A DNA stretch of 64,000 nt from Limnobaculum zhutongyuii (GCF_004295645.1 NZ_CP034752.1:3038001-3102000), one strand, 5' to 3'. Shown: positions 16,779 through 26,072, numbered from the stretch's first letter. Numbers and translations: made by a program. The notes: generated from the letters alone by a model not told the origin.

Positions 16779-16802
16779 AAAAAACCGCCGAAGCGGTTTT
16801 TT
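16779..16802. terminator. lpdA terminator at the prophage junction
   Basis: Stem AAAAAACCGC/GCGGTTTTTT with loop CGAA, 23 bp after the lpdA stop on the minus strand. It can act in both directions, ending both lpdA and int transcription. The prophage edge lies here or within the 90 bp to its left, so the attachment core may overlap it. Confidence 0.88.
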
Positions 16803-16824
16803 ATATAGCTAAATAGCCAGTTAA

Positions 16825-18249
16825 TTACTTTTTCTTGGCTTTTGGATTAGGTAAGTCGGTCACTGTACCTTCATACACTTCCGCAGCCAGACCAACTGAT
16901 TCATGCAATGCTGGGTGAGCATGAATAGTTAATGCAATATCTTCAGCATCACAGCCCATTTCAATCGCTAAACCAATTTCACCTAACAGTTCACCACCGT
17001 TGGTACCAACAATGGCACCACCGATGATACGGTGAGAATCTTTATCGAAAATCAGCTTGGTCATACCGTCTGCACAGTCGGAAGCAATTGCACGACCGGA
17101 GGCCGCCCAAGGGAAAGTAGAAACTTCATAGTTAATCCCTTTCTCTTTTGCTTCTTTCTCTGTCAGACCAACCCATGCCACTTCCGGCTCGGTATAGGCA
17201 ATAGATGGAATAACTTTTGGATCGAAGTAGTGTTTCTTACCAGAGATAACCTCTGCAGCCACATGGCCTTCATGAACACCTTTGTGTGCCAGCATTGGCT
17301 GACCAACGATATCACCGATAGCAAAGATATGAGGAACGTTAGTACGCATTTGCTTATCAACATGGATAAAACCACGATCGTCAACCTCAATACCTGCTTT
17401 GCCCGCTTCCAGCAGTTTTCCATTTGGTACACGACCAATGGCAACCAGAACGGCATCATAACACTGTGGTTCGGCAGGTGCTTTTTTGCCTTCCATCGTT
17501 ACATAGATACCATCTTCTTTCGCTTCAACCGCAGTTACTTTGGTTTCCAGCATCAGGTTAAACTGCTTACTGATACGTTTGGTAAACACTTTAACTACGT
17601 CTTTATCTGCGGCAGGAATCACTTGATCAAACATTTCTACTACGTCGATCTGAGAACCCAGAGCGTGATAAACCGTACCCATTTCCAGGCCGATGATACC
17701 ACCACCCATAACCAGCAGACGCTTAGGCACAGACTTCAGCGCTAACGCATCAGTAGAGTCCCAAACGCGTGGATCTTCATGAGGAATAAATGGTAACTGG
17801 ATAGGACGAGAACCCGCAGCAATAATAGCGTTATCAAAATTAATGTTAGTTACGCCATTTTCACCTTCAACCGCAATGGTATTCGGGCCAACAAACTTAC
17901 CATAACCATTAACCACCTGAACTTTACGCATCTTGGCCATACCCGCCAGACCGCCTGTCAGTTGGTCGATAACTTTTTCTTTCCAGACTCTAACTTTATC
18001 AATATCGGTTTTTGGCTCGCCAAAAACGATACCGTGTACGGCAAGTGCTTTCGCTTCTTCAATTACTTTAGCAACGTGAAGCAGCGCTTTTGAAGGGATA
18101 CAACCTACGTTCAAACATACGCCACCCAGAGTGGAATAACGTTCAACGATAATGGTGTCCAGACCTAAATCCGCGCAGCGGAAAGCTGCTGAATAACCTG
18201 CGGGACCTGCTCCAAGTACCACAACCTGAGTTTTAATATCAGTACTCAT
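16825..18249 (-). CDS. lpdA: Dihydrolipoamide dehydrogenase (E3)
   Basis: 474 residues, as in E. coli Lpd. It reoxidises dihydrolipoyl groups of the pyruvate and 2-oxoglutarate dehydrogenase complexes and the glycine cleavage system, passing electrons to NAD+. The FAD site is VVVLGAGPAGYSAAFR near residue 9, the redox disulfide is in GGVCLNVGCIPSKALL (about 42-57), the NAD site is LVMGGGIIGLEMG near 183, and the C-terminal His-Glu pair is in HAHPALHESVG. It lies 182 bp after aceF behind a terminator, so it probably has its own promoter as well as read-through, as in E. coli. AGAGGTCA precedes the ATG. Confidence 0.98.
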   Translation of the reverse strand: MSTDIKTQVVVLGAGPAGYSAAFRCADLGLDTIIVERYSTLGGVCLNVGCIPSKALLHVAKVIEEAKALAVHGIVFGEPKTDIDKVRVWKEKVIDQLTGGLAGMAKMRKVQVVNGYGKFVGPNTIAVEGENGVTNINFDNAIIAAGSRPIQLPFIPHEDPRVWDSTDALALKSVPKRLLVMGGGIIGLEMGTVYHALGSQIDVVEMFDQVIPAADKDVVKVFTKRISKQFNLMLETKVTAVEAKEDGIYVTMEGKKAPAEPQCYDAVLVAIGRVPNGKLLEAGKAGIEVDDRGFIHVDKQMRTNVPHIFAIGDIVGQPMLAHKGVHEGHVAAEVISGKKHYFDPKVIPSIAYTEPEVAWVGLTEKEAKEKGINYEVSTFPWAASGRAIASDCADGMTKLIFDKDSHRIIGGAIVGTNGGELLGEIGLAIEMGCDAEDIALTIHAHPALHESVGLAAEVYEGTVTDLPNPKAKKK

Positions 18250-18402
18250 CTATGACCTCTTAAATTTTTTCCCGGCCGACCGGCGTTGGTTCTGTTTCAT
18301 CATAGCGTGCATTGCCGGAACCTGTGTGACCACTTCAGTTTACAGAAACATAACAATTCTGCAAACAAGAGTTCCCAATAATTCCGTACAAAAACAAGAA
18401 TT

Positions 18403-18429
18403 AAAAGGCCGGCCAGTGGCCGGCCTTTT
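18403..18429 (-). terminator. Terminator-like hairpin after aceF
   Basis: Near-perfect 12-13 bp GC-rich stem AAAAGGCCGGCC/GGCCGGCCTTTT right after the aceF stop. It probably ends or thins aceEF transcription before lpdA; the minus-strand side is followed by TTTT within the stem and then AATTC. Confidence 0.8.
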
Positions 18430-18431
18430 AA

Positions 18432-20306
18432 TTACATCACTAAACGGCGGATGTCAGACATCGCATCGTTAATGAAACTGATGAAACGCGCACCATCAGC
18501 ACCGTCGATCACGCGGTGATCGTAGGAGAGAGACAGTGGCAGCATCAGACGTGGTGCAAACTCTTTACCATTCCAAACCGGCTTCATTGACGATTTAGAT
18601 ACGCCTAAGATAGCCACTTCTGGTGCGTTAACGATTGGGGTAAACGCAGTACCACCGATACCACCCAGGCTGGAAATCGTGAAGCAACCACCCTGCATGT
18701 CGGACGCTGTCAGCTTACCGGCACGCGCTTTCTTGGAGATTTCAGCCAGTTCACGAGACAGCTCAACGATGCCTTTCTTATTCACATCACGGAACACCGG
18801 AACCACCAGGCCATTAGGTGTATCAACAGCAACACCAATGTTGATGTATTTCTTCAGCGTCAGCTTCTGACCATCTTCCGACAATGAGCTGTTAAAGCGA
18901 GGCATTTCTTCCAGCGCTTTGGCAACGGCCTTCAGGATGAAGACCAGCGGAGTGATTTTCACATCCAGCTTTTTCTTCTCGGCTTCAACGTTTTGCTGCT
19001 TACGGAAAGCTTCAACATCAGTAATATCAGTTTCATCGAACTGTGTAACATGAGGGATCATTACCCAGTTACGATGCAGGTTAGCACCAGAGATCTTCTG
19101 GATACGCCCCAGTTCAACTTCTTCAATATCACCAAACTTGCTGAAATCTACTTTCGGCCACAGTAACAGACCCGGCAGAGAGCCACCAGAAGCAGCAACC
19201 GCACCGGATTCAACGCGTTTCACGGCATCTTTCACGTAGGCCTGAACGTCTTCTTTCAGGATACGGCCTTTACGACCTGTACCTTTCACTTTCGCCAGGT
19301 TAACGCCAAACTCACGAGCCAGACGACGAATCACCGGAGTCGCATGGATATAAGCATCGTTCTCTGCGAACTCATTGCTGCCGGAAGCAGCCGGAGCCGC
19401 TGGTTTAGCCGCTGCAACAGCAGGGGCTGGCGCAGCAGCGGCCGGAGCTGGTGCACTTGCCGCCGCAGGCGCGGCGCCCGCTACTTCAAACACCATAATC
19501 AGTGAACCAGTAGACACTTTGCTGCCTACCTGAACTTTGATCTCTTTAACGGTACCCGCAAACGGTGCCGGAACTTCCATTGAGGCTTTATCACCTTCAA
19601 CGGTAATCAGTGATTGTTCAGCTTCAATTTTGTCGCCTACTTTCACCAGCACTTCGGTCACTTCTACTTCGTCACCGCCGATATCCGGAACCTGAACGTC
19701 TTTCGCAGATACGCCACCGGTTGCCGCTGGTGCTGCAGATGCCGCTGGTGCACTTGCCGCCGCAGGCGCTGCGCCCGCTACTTCAAACACCATAATCAAG
19801 GTACCGGTAGACACTTTACTGCCCACCTGTACTTTAATCTCTTTAACCACACCCGCGAACGGAGCAGGAACTTCCATTGAAGCTTTATCGCCTTCAACAG
19901 TAATCAGTGATTGTTCAGCTTCAACTTTATCACCCACTTTCACCAACACTTCGGTTACTTCTACTTCATCACCGCCGATGTCAGGAACCTGAACATCTTT
20001 AGCGGCTGAAGCCGCAGGAGCACTGGCTGCCGGAGCAGCAGCTGGAGCTTCTGCTTTCGGAGCTGGAGCTGCATCAGCACCATCAAAGATCATAATCAGC
20101 GTACCAGTAGACACTTTACTGCCCACCTGTACTTTAATTTCTTTAACGACACCACCCTGTGGTGAAGGAACTTCCATTGAAGCTTTATCACCTTCAACGG
20201 TGATGAGTGATTGCTCAGCCTCAACGGTGTCACCTACTTTCACCAGCAGTTCGGTTACTTCTACTTCGTCAGCGCCGATGTCCGGCACTTTGATTTCAAT
20301 AGTCAT
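18432..20306 (-). CDS. aceF: Pyruvate dehydrogenase E2, dihydrolipoamide acetyltransferase
   Basis: 624 residues (E. coli 630). Three tandem lipoyl domains lie in the first 290 residues, each with the lipoylated lysine in EGDKASMEVP, joined by Ala/Pro-rich flexible linkers. The peripheral-subunit-binding domain follows (ATPVIRRLAREFGVNLAKVK). The catalytic domain ends with SYDHRVIDGADG, containing the active-site His and Asp. E2 forms the 24-mer core of the complex and transfers acetyl groups to CoA. It follows aceE by 14 bp. The lipoyl repeats are very similar at DNA level, a possible site for in-frame repeat-number change. Confidence 0.98.
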   Translation of the reverse strand: MTIEIKVPDIGADEVEVTELLVKVGDTVEAEQSLITVEGDKASMEVPSPQGGVVKEIKVQVGSKVSTGTLIMIFDGADAAPAPKAEAPAAAPAASAPAASAAKDVQVPDIGGDEVEVTEVLVKVGDKVEAEQSLITVEGDKASMEVPAPFAGVVKEIKVQVGSKVSTGTLIMVFEVAGAAPAAASAPAASAAPAATGGVSAKDVQVPDIGGDEVEVTEVLVKVGDKIEAEQSLITVEGDKASMEVPAPFAGTVKEIKVQVGSKVSTGSLIMVFEVAGAAPAAASAPAPAAAAPAPAVAAAKPAAPAASGSNEFAENDAYIHATPVIRRLAREFGVNLAKVKGTGRKGRILKEDVQAYVKDAVKRVESGAVAASGGSLPGLLLWPKVDFSKFGDIEEVELGRIQKISGANLHRNWVMIPHVTQFDETDITDVEAFRKQQNVEAEKKKLDVKITPLVFILKAVAKALEEMPRFNSSLSEDGQKLTLKKYINIGVAVDTPNGLVVPVFRDVNKKGIVELSRELAEISKKARAGKLTASDMQGGCFTISSLGGIGGTAFTPIVNAPEVAILGVSKSSMKPVWNGKEFAPRLMLPLSLSYDHRVIDGADGARFISFINDAMSDIRRLVM

Positions 20307-20320
20307 TTAATCTTTACCTC

Positions 20321-22987
20321 TTATGCCAGACGTGGGTTAACTTTGTCTGCATCGATACCAAATTTGGTAATCGCTTCAGCCACAGCGCTGGCCGGCACGT
20401 CGCCGCGTTTTGCCAGTTCACCCAGTGCAGCAACCACAACGTAGGAAGCATCAACTTCGAAGTGGTGACGCAGGTTTTCGCGGCTGTCTGAACGACCGAA
20501 GCCATCAGTACCCAGTACGCGGAACTCGCTGGCTGGAATAAAGTTACGAATTTGTTCAGCAAACAGTTTCATATAGTCAGTTGAAGCTACAGCTGGCGCA
20601 TCATTCATTACTTGAGCAACATAAGGCACACGTGGAGTCTCTAACGGATGCAGCATGTTCCAACGCTCACAATCCTGACCATCACGAGCCAGTTCGGTGA
20701 ATGACGTTACGCTGTAAACATCAGAGCTGATGCCATAGTCTTTAGCCAGAATCTGAGCCGCTTCACGTACGTGAGGCAGAATAGAACCTGAACCCATCAG
20801 TTGAACTTTACCTTTACCATTGCCCGCTACGGTTTCCAGTTTATAGATACCTTTACGGATACCCTCTTCCACACCTGCCGGCATTGCTGGCATGTGATAG
20901 TTTTCGTTCAGGGTAGTGATGTAGTAGTAAACGTTCTCCTGATTACCATACATACGCTGTAAACCGTCATGCATGATAACAGCCACTTCATAAGCGTAAG
21001 TTGGGTCATAAGAGATACAGTTTGGAATAGTCAGCGCCTGAATGTGGCTATGACCATCTTCGTGTTGCAGACCTTCACCGTTCAGCGTAGTACGGCCAGA
21101 GGTACCACCCACTAAGAAACCACGTGCTTGCTGATCCCCTGCCATCCAGCACAGGTCACCAATACGTTGGAAACCGAACATAGAGTAGTAGATGTAGAAT
21201 GGAATCATTGGGTAATCGTTGGTGCTATAAGATGTTGCCGCAGCCAGCCATGATGCACCCGCACCCAGTTCGTTAATACCTTCCTGCAGAATCTGACCTT
21301 TCTCATCTTCTTTATAGTAAGCCACTTGCTCACGGTCCTGAGGAACGTATTGCTGGCCTTTAGGACTATAAATACCGATTTGACGGAACAGACCTTCCAT
21401 ACCGAAAGTACGTGCTTCATCAGCCAGAATCGGCACTAAACGTGGACCGATTGAAGCATCTTTCAGCATAACGTTCAGCGCACGAACGAAGGCGATAGTG
21501 GTAGAGATTTCTTTATTCTGCTCTTCCAGCAGTTGGCTGAATTCACTTAATGCAGGAATCGTCAGCGGCTGAGTAAACTCAGTCAAACGGCTTGGCAGAT
21601 AACCTTCTAACGCATTACGGCGCTCGTGCAGGTATTTGTACTCTTCAGAATCTTTATCCAGCGTCAGCAGCGGCAGGTTTTCGATATCGGCATCAGCAAC
21701 AGGCACATTGAAACGATCGCGGAATTGGCGAACGCCTTCCATGTTCATTTTCTTAACCTGGTGAGCGATATTTTTACCTTCCGCAGTTTCACCCATACCA
21801 TAACCTTTAATGGTGTGAGCTAAAATCACGGTTGGTTTGCCCTGAGTTTCTTGTGCTTTCTTCAGTGCTGCATACACTTTTCTTGGATCGTGACCACCAC
21901 GGTTCAGAGCCCAGATTTCATCGTCGGTCATATCTTTGACCAGCGCTGCGGTTTCCGGGTATCTGCCGAAGAAGTGTTCACGAACGTAAGCACCGTTTCT
22001 GGATTTGAATGTTTGATAGTCACCATCAACGGTTTCATTCATTAACTGAATCAGTTTACCGGTGGTGTCTTTACGCAGCAGGTCATCCCAACGGTTGCCC
22101 CACATCACTTTAATCACGTCCCAGCCAGCGCCTTTAAAGATGCCTTCCAGTTCGTTAACAATTTTACCGTTACCAGTAACCGGGCCATCAAGACGCTGTA
22201 AGTTACAGTTAATGATGAATACCAGATTGTCCAGCTTATCGCGGGTGGCAATGGTGATAGCGCCTTTAGATTCTGGCTCATCCATTTCACCATCGCCCAG
22301 GAAGGCGTAAACGGTTTGTGCAGAAGTATCTTTCAGGCCACGGTTATGCAGGTATTTCAGGAAACGAGCCTGATAAATGGCGCTGATTGGACCCAGCCCC
22401 ATAGAAACGGTTGGGAACTGCCAGAATTCCGGCATCAGTTTAGGGTGAGGATAAGAAGAAAGACCTTTACCGTGAACTTCCTGACGGAAGTTATTCATTT
22501 GCTCTTCGGTCAGACGGCCTTCAAGGAAAGCACGCGCATAGATTCCCGGAGAGATATGACCCTGGAAGAACACCAGATCGCCGCCATCTTTAGCGTTACG
22601 AGCACGGAAGAAGTGGTTAAAACACACATCATAAATAGTCGCTGAAGACTGGAATGATGCCATATGGCCACCCAGTTCCAGATCTTTCTTGGAAGCGCGC
22701 AGCACGGTCATTACCGCATTCCAACGAATAATAGAACGGATACGACGTTCTAAATCAAGGTTACCTGGATAGGTAGGTTCTTCAGACAGTGGGATAGTAT
22801 TAATGTAATCACTGACGAACCCTTCACCTGAAGGTAAATTGACGCCGGCCTTACGTGCAGACGCCATAACCTGATCAATCAGGTATTGAGCACGCTCAAC
22901 GCCTTCTTCACGGATGACCGATTCGATCGCCTGCAACCAATCGCGGGTTTCAATCGGATCCACGTCTTGATTTACAATTTCCGACAT
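20321..22987 (-). CDS. aceE: Pyruvate dehydrogenase E1, homodimeric type
   Basis: 888 residues (E. coli 887). It decarboxylates pyruvate with thiamine diphosphate and reductively acetylates the lipoyl arms of AceF. The thiamine diphosphate motif is GDGEMDEPES to NLVFIINCNLQ, near residues 230-265. The conserved HEDGHSH loop is near 640. It starts MSEIVNQDVDPIETRDWLQA like the E. coli protein. It is the first structural gene of the operon, 118 bp from pdhR, the gap holding a long hairpin. GGAAACAACC precedes the ATG. Confidence 0.98.
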   Translation of the reverse strand: MSEIVNQDVDPIETRDWLQAIESVIREEGVERAQYLIDQVMASARKAGVNLPSGEGFVSDYINTIPLSEEPTYPGNLDLERRIRSIIRWNAVMTVLRASKKDLELGGHMASFQSSATIYDVCFNHFFRARNAKDGGDLVFFQGHISPGIYARAFLEGRLTEEQMNNFRQEVHGKGLSSYPHPKLMPEFWQFPTVSMGLGPISAIYQARFLKYLHNRGLKDTSAQTVYAFLGDGEMDEPESKGAITIATRDKLDNLVFIINCNLQRLDGPVTGNGKIVNELEGIFKGAGWDVIKVMWGNRWDDLLRKDTTGKLIQLMNETVDGDYQTFKSRNGAYVREHFFGRYPETAALVKDMTDDEIWALNRGGHDPRKVYAALKKAQETQGKPTVILAHTIKGYGMGETAEGKNIAHQVKKMNMEGVRQFRDRFNVPVADADIENLPLLTLDKDSEEYKYLHERRNALEGYLPSRLTEFTQPLTIPALSEFSQLLEEQNKEISTTIAFVRALNVMLKDASIGPRLVPILADEARTFGMEGLFRQIGIYSPKGQQYVPQDREQVAYYKEDEKGQILQEGINELGAGASWLAAATSYSTNDYPMIPFYIYYSMFGFQRIGDLCWMAGDQQARGFLVGGTSGRTTLNGEGLQHEDGHSHIQALTIPNCISYDPTYAYEVAVIMHDGLQRMYGNQENVYYYITTLNENYHMPAMPAGVEEGIRKGIYKLETVAGNGKGKVQLMGSGSILPHVREAAQILAKDYGISSDVYSVTSFTELARDGQDCERWNMLHPLETPRVPYVAQVMNDAPAVASTDYMKLFAEQIRNFIPASEFRVLGTDGFGRSDSRENLRHHFEVDASYVVVAALGELAKRGDVPASAVAEAITKFGIDADKVNPRLA

Positions 22988-23025
22988 GGTTGTTTCCTTA
23001 TTCTATCTTTACGTTAGTTATTCAA

Positions 23026-23081
23026 AGCCTGTCCTAATAGCGTCTTACACCAGAGGGACGCAGACGTTATTAAGACAGGCT
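23026..23081. repeat. 20-bp hairpin between pdhR and aceE
   Basis: Left arm 23026-23045 and right arm 23062-23081 pair over 20 positions with one mismatch and one G-T wobble, around a 16-base loop. There is no T run beyond it in either direction, so it is not a standard terminator. It may be an mRNA-stabilising or processing structure in the pdhR-aceE transcript, or a remnant of a palindromic repeat. No second copy was noticed in the window. Confidence 0.8.
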
Positions 23082-23105
23082 CGGTGTTGTGGTGAGCCGA
23101 AAGCT

Positions 23106-23870
23106 CTAATCCCTATGCTGCTGTAACAACCGCAGCGATCGCTCGCGGCGAGTGTGTTCTCTGTCGAGGTCGAGCAGCACTTCCTCAATAAAGGCTAAAT
23201 GTCGATGCGATGCTTCACGCGCTTTTTCTGGTTCACGTGCAACAATAGCTTCGAATATGCTAGCCCTGTGATTACTCACTCTTTCCAGCATTTCACGGCG
23301 GGAATAGAGTAAATCGAAATTCTGGCGGACATTTTGTTCTAACAGCGGCGTCATGCAGCGCAGCAGGTGAAGCAGTACCACATTATGGCTGGCTTCGGTT
23401 ACCGCTGTCTGATACTGCATTACGGCTTCAGCTTCGTTTTGCTTATCACCGGAAGCCTGCGCGACTTCGATTTGTTGGTGATATTCGCGAATACGTTGGA
23501 AATCTTCATCAGTACCGCGTAAAGCTGCGTAGTAGGCCGCAATACCTTCTAAGGCATGCCGTGTTTCTAACAGGTCAAACTGGGATTCAGGATGATCGGC
23601 CAACAGCTCGCTTAAAGGATCTCTTAAACTTTGCCACAGGTTGGTTTGTACAAAAGTACCGCCTCCCTGGCGACGTAACAATAATCCTTTCGCTTCCAAA
23701 CGCTGGATGGCTTCTCTTAATGACGGGCGGGAAACATCGAATTGTTTAGCTAACTCACGTTCAGGAAGAAGTTTCTCCCCGGGACGGAGGGTTCCTTCAA
23801 GAATCAGCGCCTCGAGCTGCTGCTCGATCACGTCGGATAACTTGGGTTGGCGAACCTTGCTATAAACCAT
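23106..23870 (-). CDS. pdhR: Pyruvate-sensing repressor of the pdh operon (GntR/FadR family)
   Basis: 254 residues from the ATG at 23870 (MVYSKVRQPKLSDVIEQQLE), exactly the length of E. coli PdhR; a TTG four codons upstream is not needed. The N-terminal winged helix is seen in RPGEKLLPERELAKQFDVSR with SLREAIQRLE; the C-terminal FadR-type effector domain runs from about 90 to 230. It represses pdhR-aceEF-lpd and respiratory genes until pyruvate binds. A perfect operator lies 28 bp upstream of the start, indicating autoregulation. It is divergent from aroP. Confidence 0.97.
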   Translation of the reverse strand: MVYSKVRQPKLSDVIEQQLEALILEGTLRPGEKLLPERELAKQFDVSRPSLREAIQRLEAKGLLLRRQGGGTFVQTNLWQSLRDPLSELLADHPESQFDLLETRHALEGIAAYYAALRGTDEDFQRIREYHQQIEVAQASGDKQNEAEAVMQYQTAVTEASHNVVLLHLLRCMTPLLEQNVRQNFDLLYSRREMLERVSNHRASIFEAIVAREPEKAREASHRHLAFIEEVLLDLDREHTRRERSLRLLQQHRD

Positions 23871-23897
23871 AATGCTTCTCAAAATGCCCCGAAGTCA

Positions 23898-23939
23898 ATT
23901 GGTAATACCAATATCAAAAGTGTGACGATAAAGTAACAA
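23898..23939 (-). promoter_or_regulatory. pdhR promoter with PdhR operator
   Basis: 23898-23912 is ATTGGTAATACCAAT, a perfect match to the PdhR palindrome ATTGGTNNNACCAAT. Immediately upstream on the minus strand is a promoter-like pair, TTGTTA (23934-23939) and TGATAT (23911-23916) with 17 bp between, so the operator would cover the -10 edge and start point. The operator is read directly; the promoter hexamers are inferred. Confidence 0.88.
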
Positions 23940-24538
23940 ATTATTCACCTTGTGTCCATATGGCCTTTGACCTAAATCATAAAACCTTACCTATCGCTGT
24001 GATTTATACAGGATATCGTTAACTGGCGTACCTCTACGGAGGTATTAACGATTCAGCAACACCCACATAGATTTAACGTTTTTGAAACGAATAAAAAGTA
24101 AAACTGAAGCGGATCAGCAAACCAATCTGTGAATAAAAAACCAAATAATAAGAAATTAAATTCAATTTAAATGAAGAGTATGCAGGGAGGGATTTGCCAA
24201 TTGCCTTCCAAAAAATTTACTGAAAATCTGTGCAACTGCCCGGCTATAGCATCAGTAAATAGAAGGAAACCTTTGTCGGTGTCATTGGTAAACACTAAAA
24301 CGCATTATCTTTATCGGGTGTTATAAAAGACAAAAACCAGTAAAAACACTTTTATATAACACCTGTTGCTAACGGAGGGGATTAAATGGTCTGTTTACCA
24401 TTATAGCAACATCAACCACCCCGCTATTCTGGTAGAAACCAAAAAATTAATTTATTGAAAAATAAATAGTTTTACAGTTATCGTTTTCAATTTATTACAC
24501 AGAAAAGAACAGAATAAAACACTAAAGGAAGAAAAATA

Positions 24539-24592
24539 ATGCAAACATTTTTGTTTACCACTATTCTTGCCGCACTGATAGACGGTATCTAA
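24539..24592 (+). CDS. Possible 17-residue peptide upstream of aroP
   Basis: ATG at 24539 opens MQTFLFTTILAALIDGI and stops at TAA 24590-24592. AAAGGAAG lies 7 bases before the ATG, a strong signal for such a short frame. The peptide is hydrophobic with two Phe. It could be a leader peptide or a tiny membrane protein; there is no obvious attenuator T run behind it. Could also be chance. Confidence 0.35.
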   Translation: MQTFLFTTILAALIDGI

Positions 24593-24610
24593 AAACTTTT
24601 TATTGGCGAC

Positions 24611-24628
24611 TGTAAATATTTTTATACA
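24611..24628 (+). promoter_or_regulatory. TyrR-box-like site upstream of aroP
   Basis: TGTAAA-TATTTT-TATACA differs from the strong TyrR consensus TGTAAA-N6-TTTACA at one position. In E. coli, aroP is repressed by TyrR with aromatic amino acids, so the position about 105 bp before the aroP start makes sense. A second, weaker box was not found with confidence. Confidence 0.6.
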
Positions 24629-24731
24629 GAATGATTGTTATCGATTCTCTGATACTGAAGCATCATTCTGAAAACCCAATAAGAACAAACCGCTAAATGA
24701 ATACAAAAAAGCCTGTGAGGAAAGAATAATA

Positions 24732-26072
24732 ATGAGTGATCAGCTCAAACGCGGTCTTAAAAATCGCCATATTCAGTTAATTGCCTTAGGTGGTGCCGTC
24801 GGTACTGGCCTGTTTTTAGGCAGCGCCCAGACCATCAATATGGCCGGGCCGTCCGTTATATTAGGTTATGCTATCGGCGGTATCATTGCTTTTCTGATTA
24901 TGCGCCAGTTGGGTGAAATGATTACTGAAGAGCCGGTAGCCGGAACTTTCAGCCATTTCTCCTATAAATACTGGGGGCCGTTTGCTGGTTTCCTGTCTGG
25001 CTGGAACTACTGGATGCTGTTCGTACTGGTCAGCATGGCGGAGCTAACCGCCGTGGGTATTTATGTTCAATACTGGTGGCCGGATATACCTACCTGGGCT
25101 TCTGCGGCTTTCTTCTTTGTATTAATCAATCTGATTAACCTCTCCACCGTTAAAGTTTACGGAGAGATGGAGTTCTGGTTTGCCATTATCAAGGTTGCCG
25201 CCATCATTGGTATGATTGCATTTGGTATCTGGTTATTGGCAACGGGTACGGGTGGTCCGGAAGCTGGCATCAGTAATCTCTGGTCGCAGGGCGGGTTTAT
25301 GCCTTTTGGCTTTGAAGGTTTGGTCATGGCTACCGCCATTATTATGTTCTCTTTCGGCGGTCTGGAGTTGATTGGTATTACTGCGGCTGAAGCCGATAAT
25401 CCAGAAAAAACCATACCAAAAGCGATCAATCAGGTACTTTACCGTATTCTGATTTTCTATATTGGTTCACTGGTCGTTCTGCTTTCGCTCTATCCGTGGA
25501 CCAAAGTGGTAGAAGGCGGTAGCCCATTCGTGATGATTTTCCATCACCTGAATAGCAGTATGGTGGCTACAGCCCTGAATATCGTCGTTTTGACTGCCGC
25601 ACTATCGGTATATAACAGTTGTGTATACAGTAATAGCCGTATGCTTTACGGTCTGGCACTGCAGAAAAACGCCCCTCAGGCACTGGCGAAAACCAGCAGT
25701 CGCGGCGTGCCGGTGAATGCCATTATATTTTCCAGTACGGTGGCAGCTATCGGTATTATTGTTAACTATTTAATTCCTAAAGAAGCCATCAGTATCCTGA
25801 TGTCACTGGTGGTTTCCAGTATTGTGATTAACTGGGCGATGATTAGCCTGTCGCACCTGAAGTTCCGCGCTGCTAAAAATCGTGAAGGCGTGACGCCTAA
25901 GTTTAAGGCAATTCTCTACCCATTCAGTAACTATCTGTGTTTGCTGTTCCTTGCTGGTGTACTGGTCATTATGTATATGACGCCAGGAATTCGCATTTCA
26001 GTACAGTTGATTCCGGTTTGGCTCATTATTTTAGGAATTGGCTATTTGATTACCCGGAAGACGGTGAAGTAA
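24732..26072 (+). CDS. aroP: Aromatic amino acid permease (APC family)
   Basis: 446 residues (E. coli AroP is 457). It opens LKRGLKNRHIQLIALGGAVG, contains the GTGLFLGSA loop after helix 1 and the family-specific MFSFGGLELIGITAAEADNP in the middle; about 12 membrane helices are visible. It imports Phe, Tyr and Trp with protons across the inner membrane. PheP is the close alternative, but the location next to pdhR is that of aroP. GAGGAAAG precedes the ATG. A TyrR-like site upstream supports the assignment. Confidence 0.92.
   Translation: MSDQLKRGLKNRHIQLIALGGAVGTGLFLGSAQTINMAGPSVILGYAIGGIIAFLIMRQLGEMITEEPVAGTFSHFSYKYWGPFAGFLSGWNYWMLFVLVSMAELTAVGIYVQYWWPDIPTWASAAFFFVLINLINLSTVKVYGEMEFWFAIIKVAAIIGMIAFGIWLLATGTGGPEAGISNLWSQGGFMPFGFEGLVMATAIIMFSFGGLELIGITAAEADNPEKTIPKAINQVLYRILIFYIGSLVVLLSLYPWTKVVEGGSPFVMIFHHLNSSMVATALNIVVLTAALSVYNSCVYSNSRMLYGLALQKNAPQALAKTSSRGVPVNAIIFSSTVAAIGIIVNYLIPKEAISILMSLVVSSIVINWAMISLSHLKFRAAKNREGVTPKFKAILYPFSNYLCLLFLAGVLVIMYMTPGIRISVQLIPVWLIILGIGYLITRKTVK

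Larger units (their letters stand above)
23940..24731. other. Long intergenic region upstream of aroP
   Basis: About 790 bp between the pdhR promoter and aroP with no gene longer than 17 codons. It contains an inverted repeat GGTGTTATA/TATAACACC (24317-24325 with 24355-24363), a nested one GTTGCTA/TAGCAAC (24365-24371 with 24414-24420) enclosing AATGGT/ACCATT, a short frame with a good ribosome-binding site (24539-24592), a TyrR-like box (24611-24628) and a hairpin CAGAATGAT/ATCATTCTG (24627-24670). Regulatory RNA or several promoters are possible. It is AT-rich. Confidence 0.6.

Noticed and set aside
17032..17745. A 237-codon plus-strand frame opposite lpdA
   Set aside because: Antisense shadow of a fully conserved essential gene; composition is typical of an antisense frame (rich in His, Phe, Asn and Thr).
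18432..20306. Direct repeats of about 300 bp inside aceF as a mobile repeat
   Set aside because: They encode the three lipoyl domains, a normal feature of enterobacterial E2 proteins.
24376..24408. Six-codon frame MVCLPL preceded by GGAGGGG
   Set aside because: The Shine-Dalgarno match is excellent but the frame is too short to support as a gene; kept only as part of the upstream-region observation.
24697..24729. Ten-codon frame MNTKKPVRKE just before aroP
   Set aside because: No ribosome-binding site of its own; its end overlaps the aroP ribosome-binding site, so it is most likely chance.
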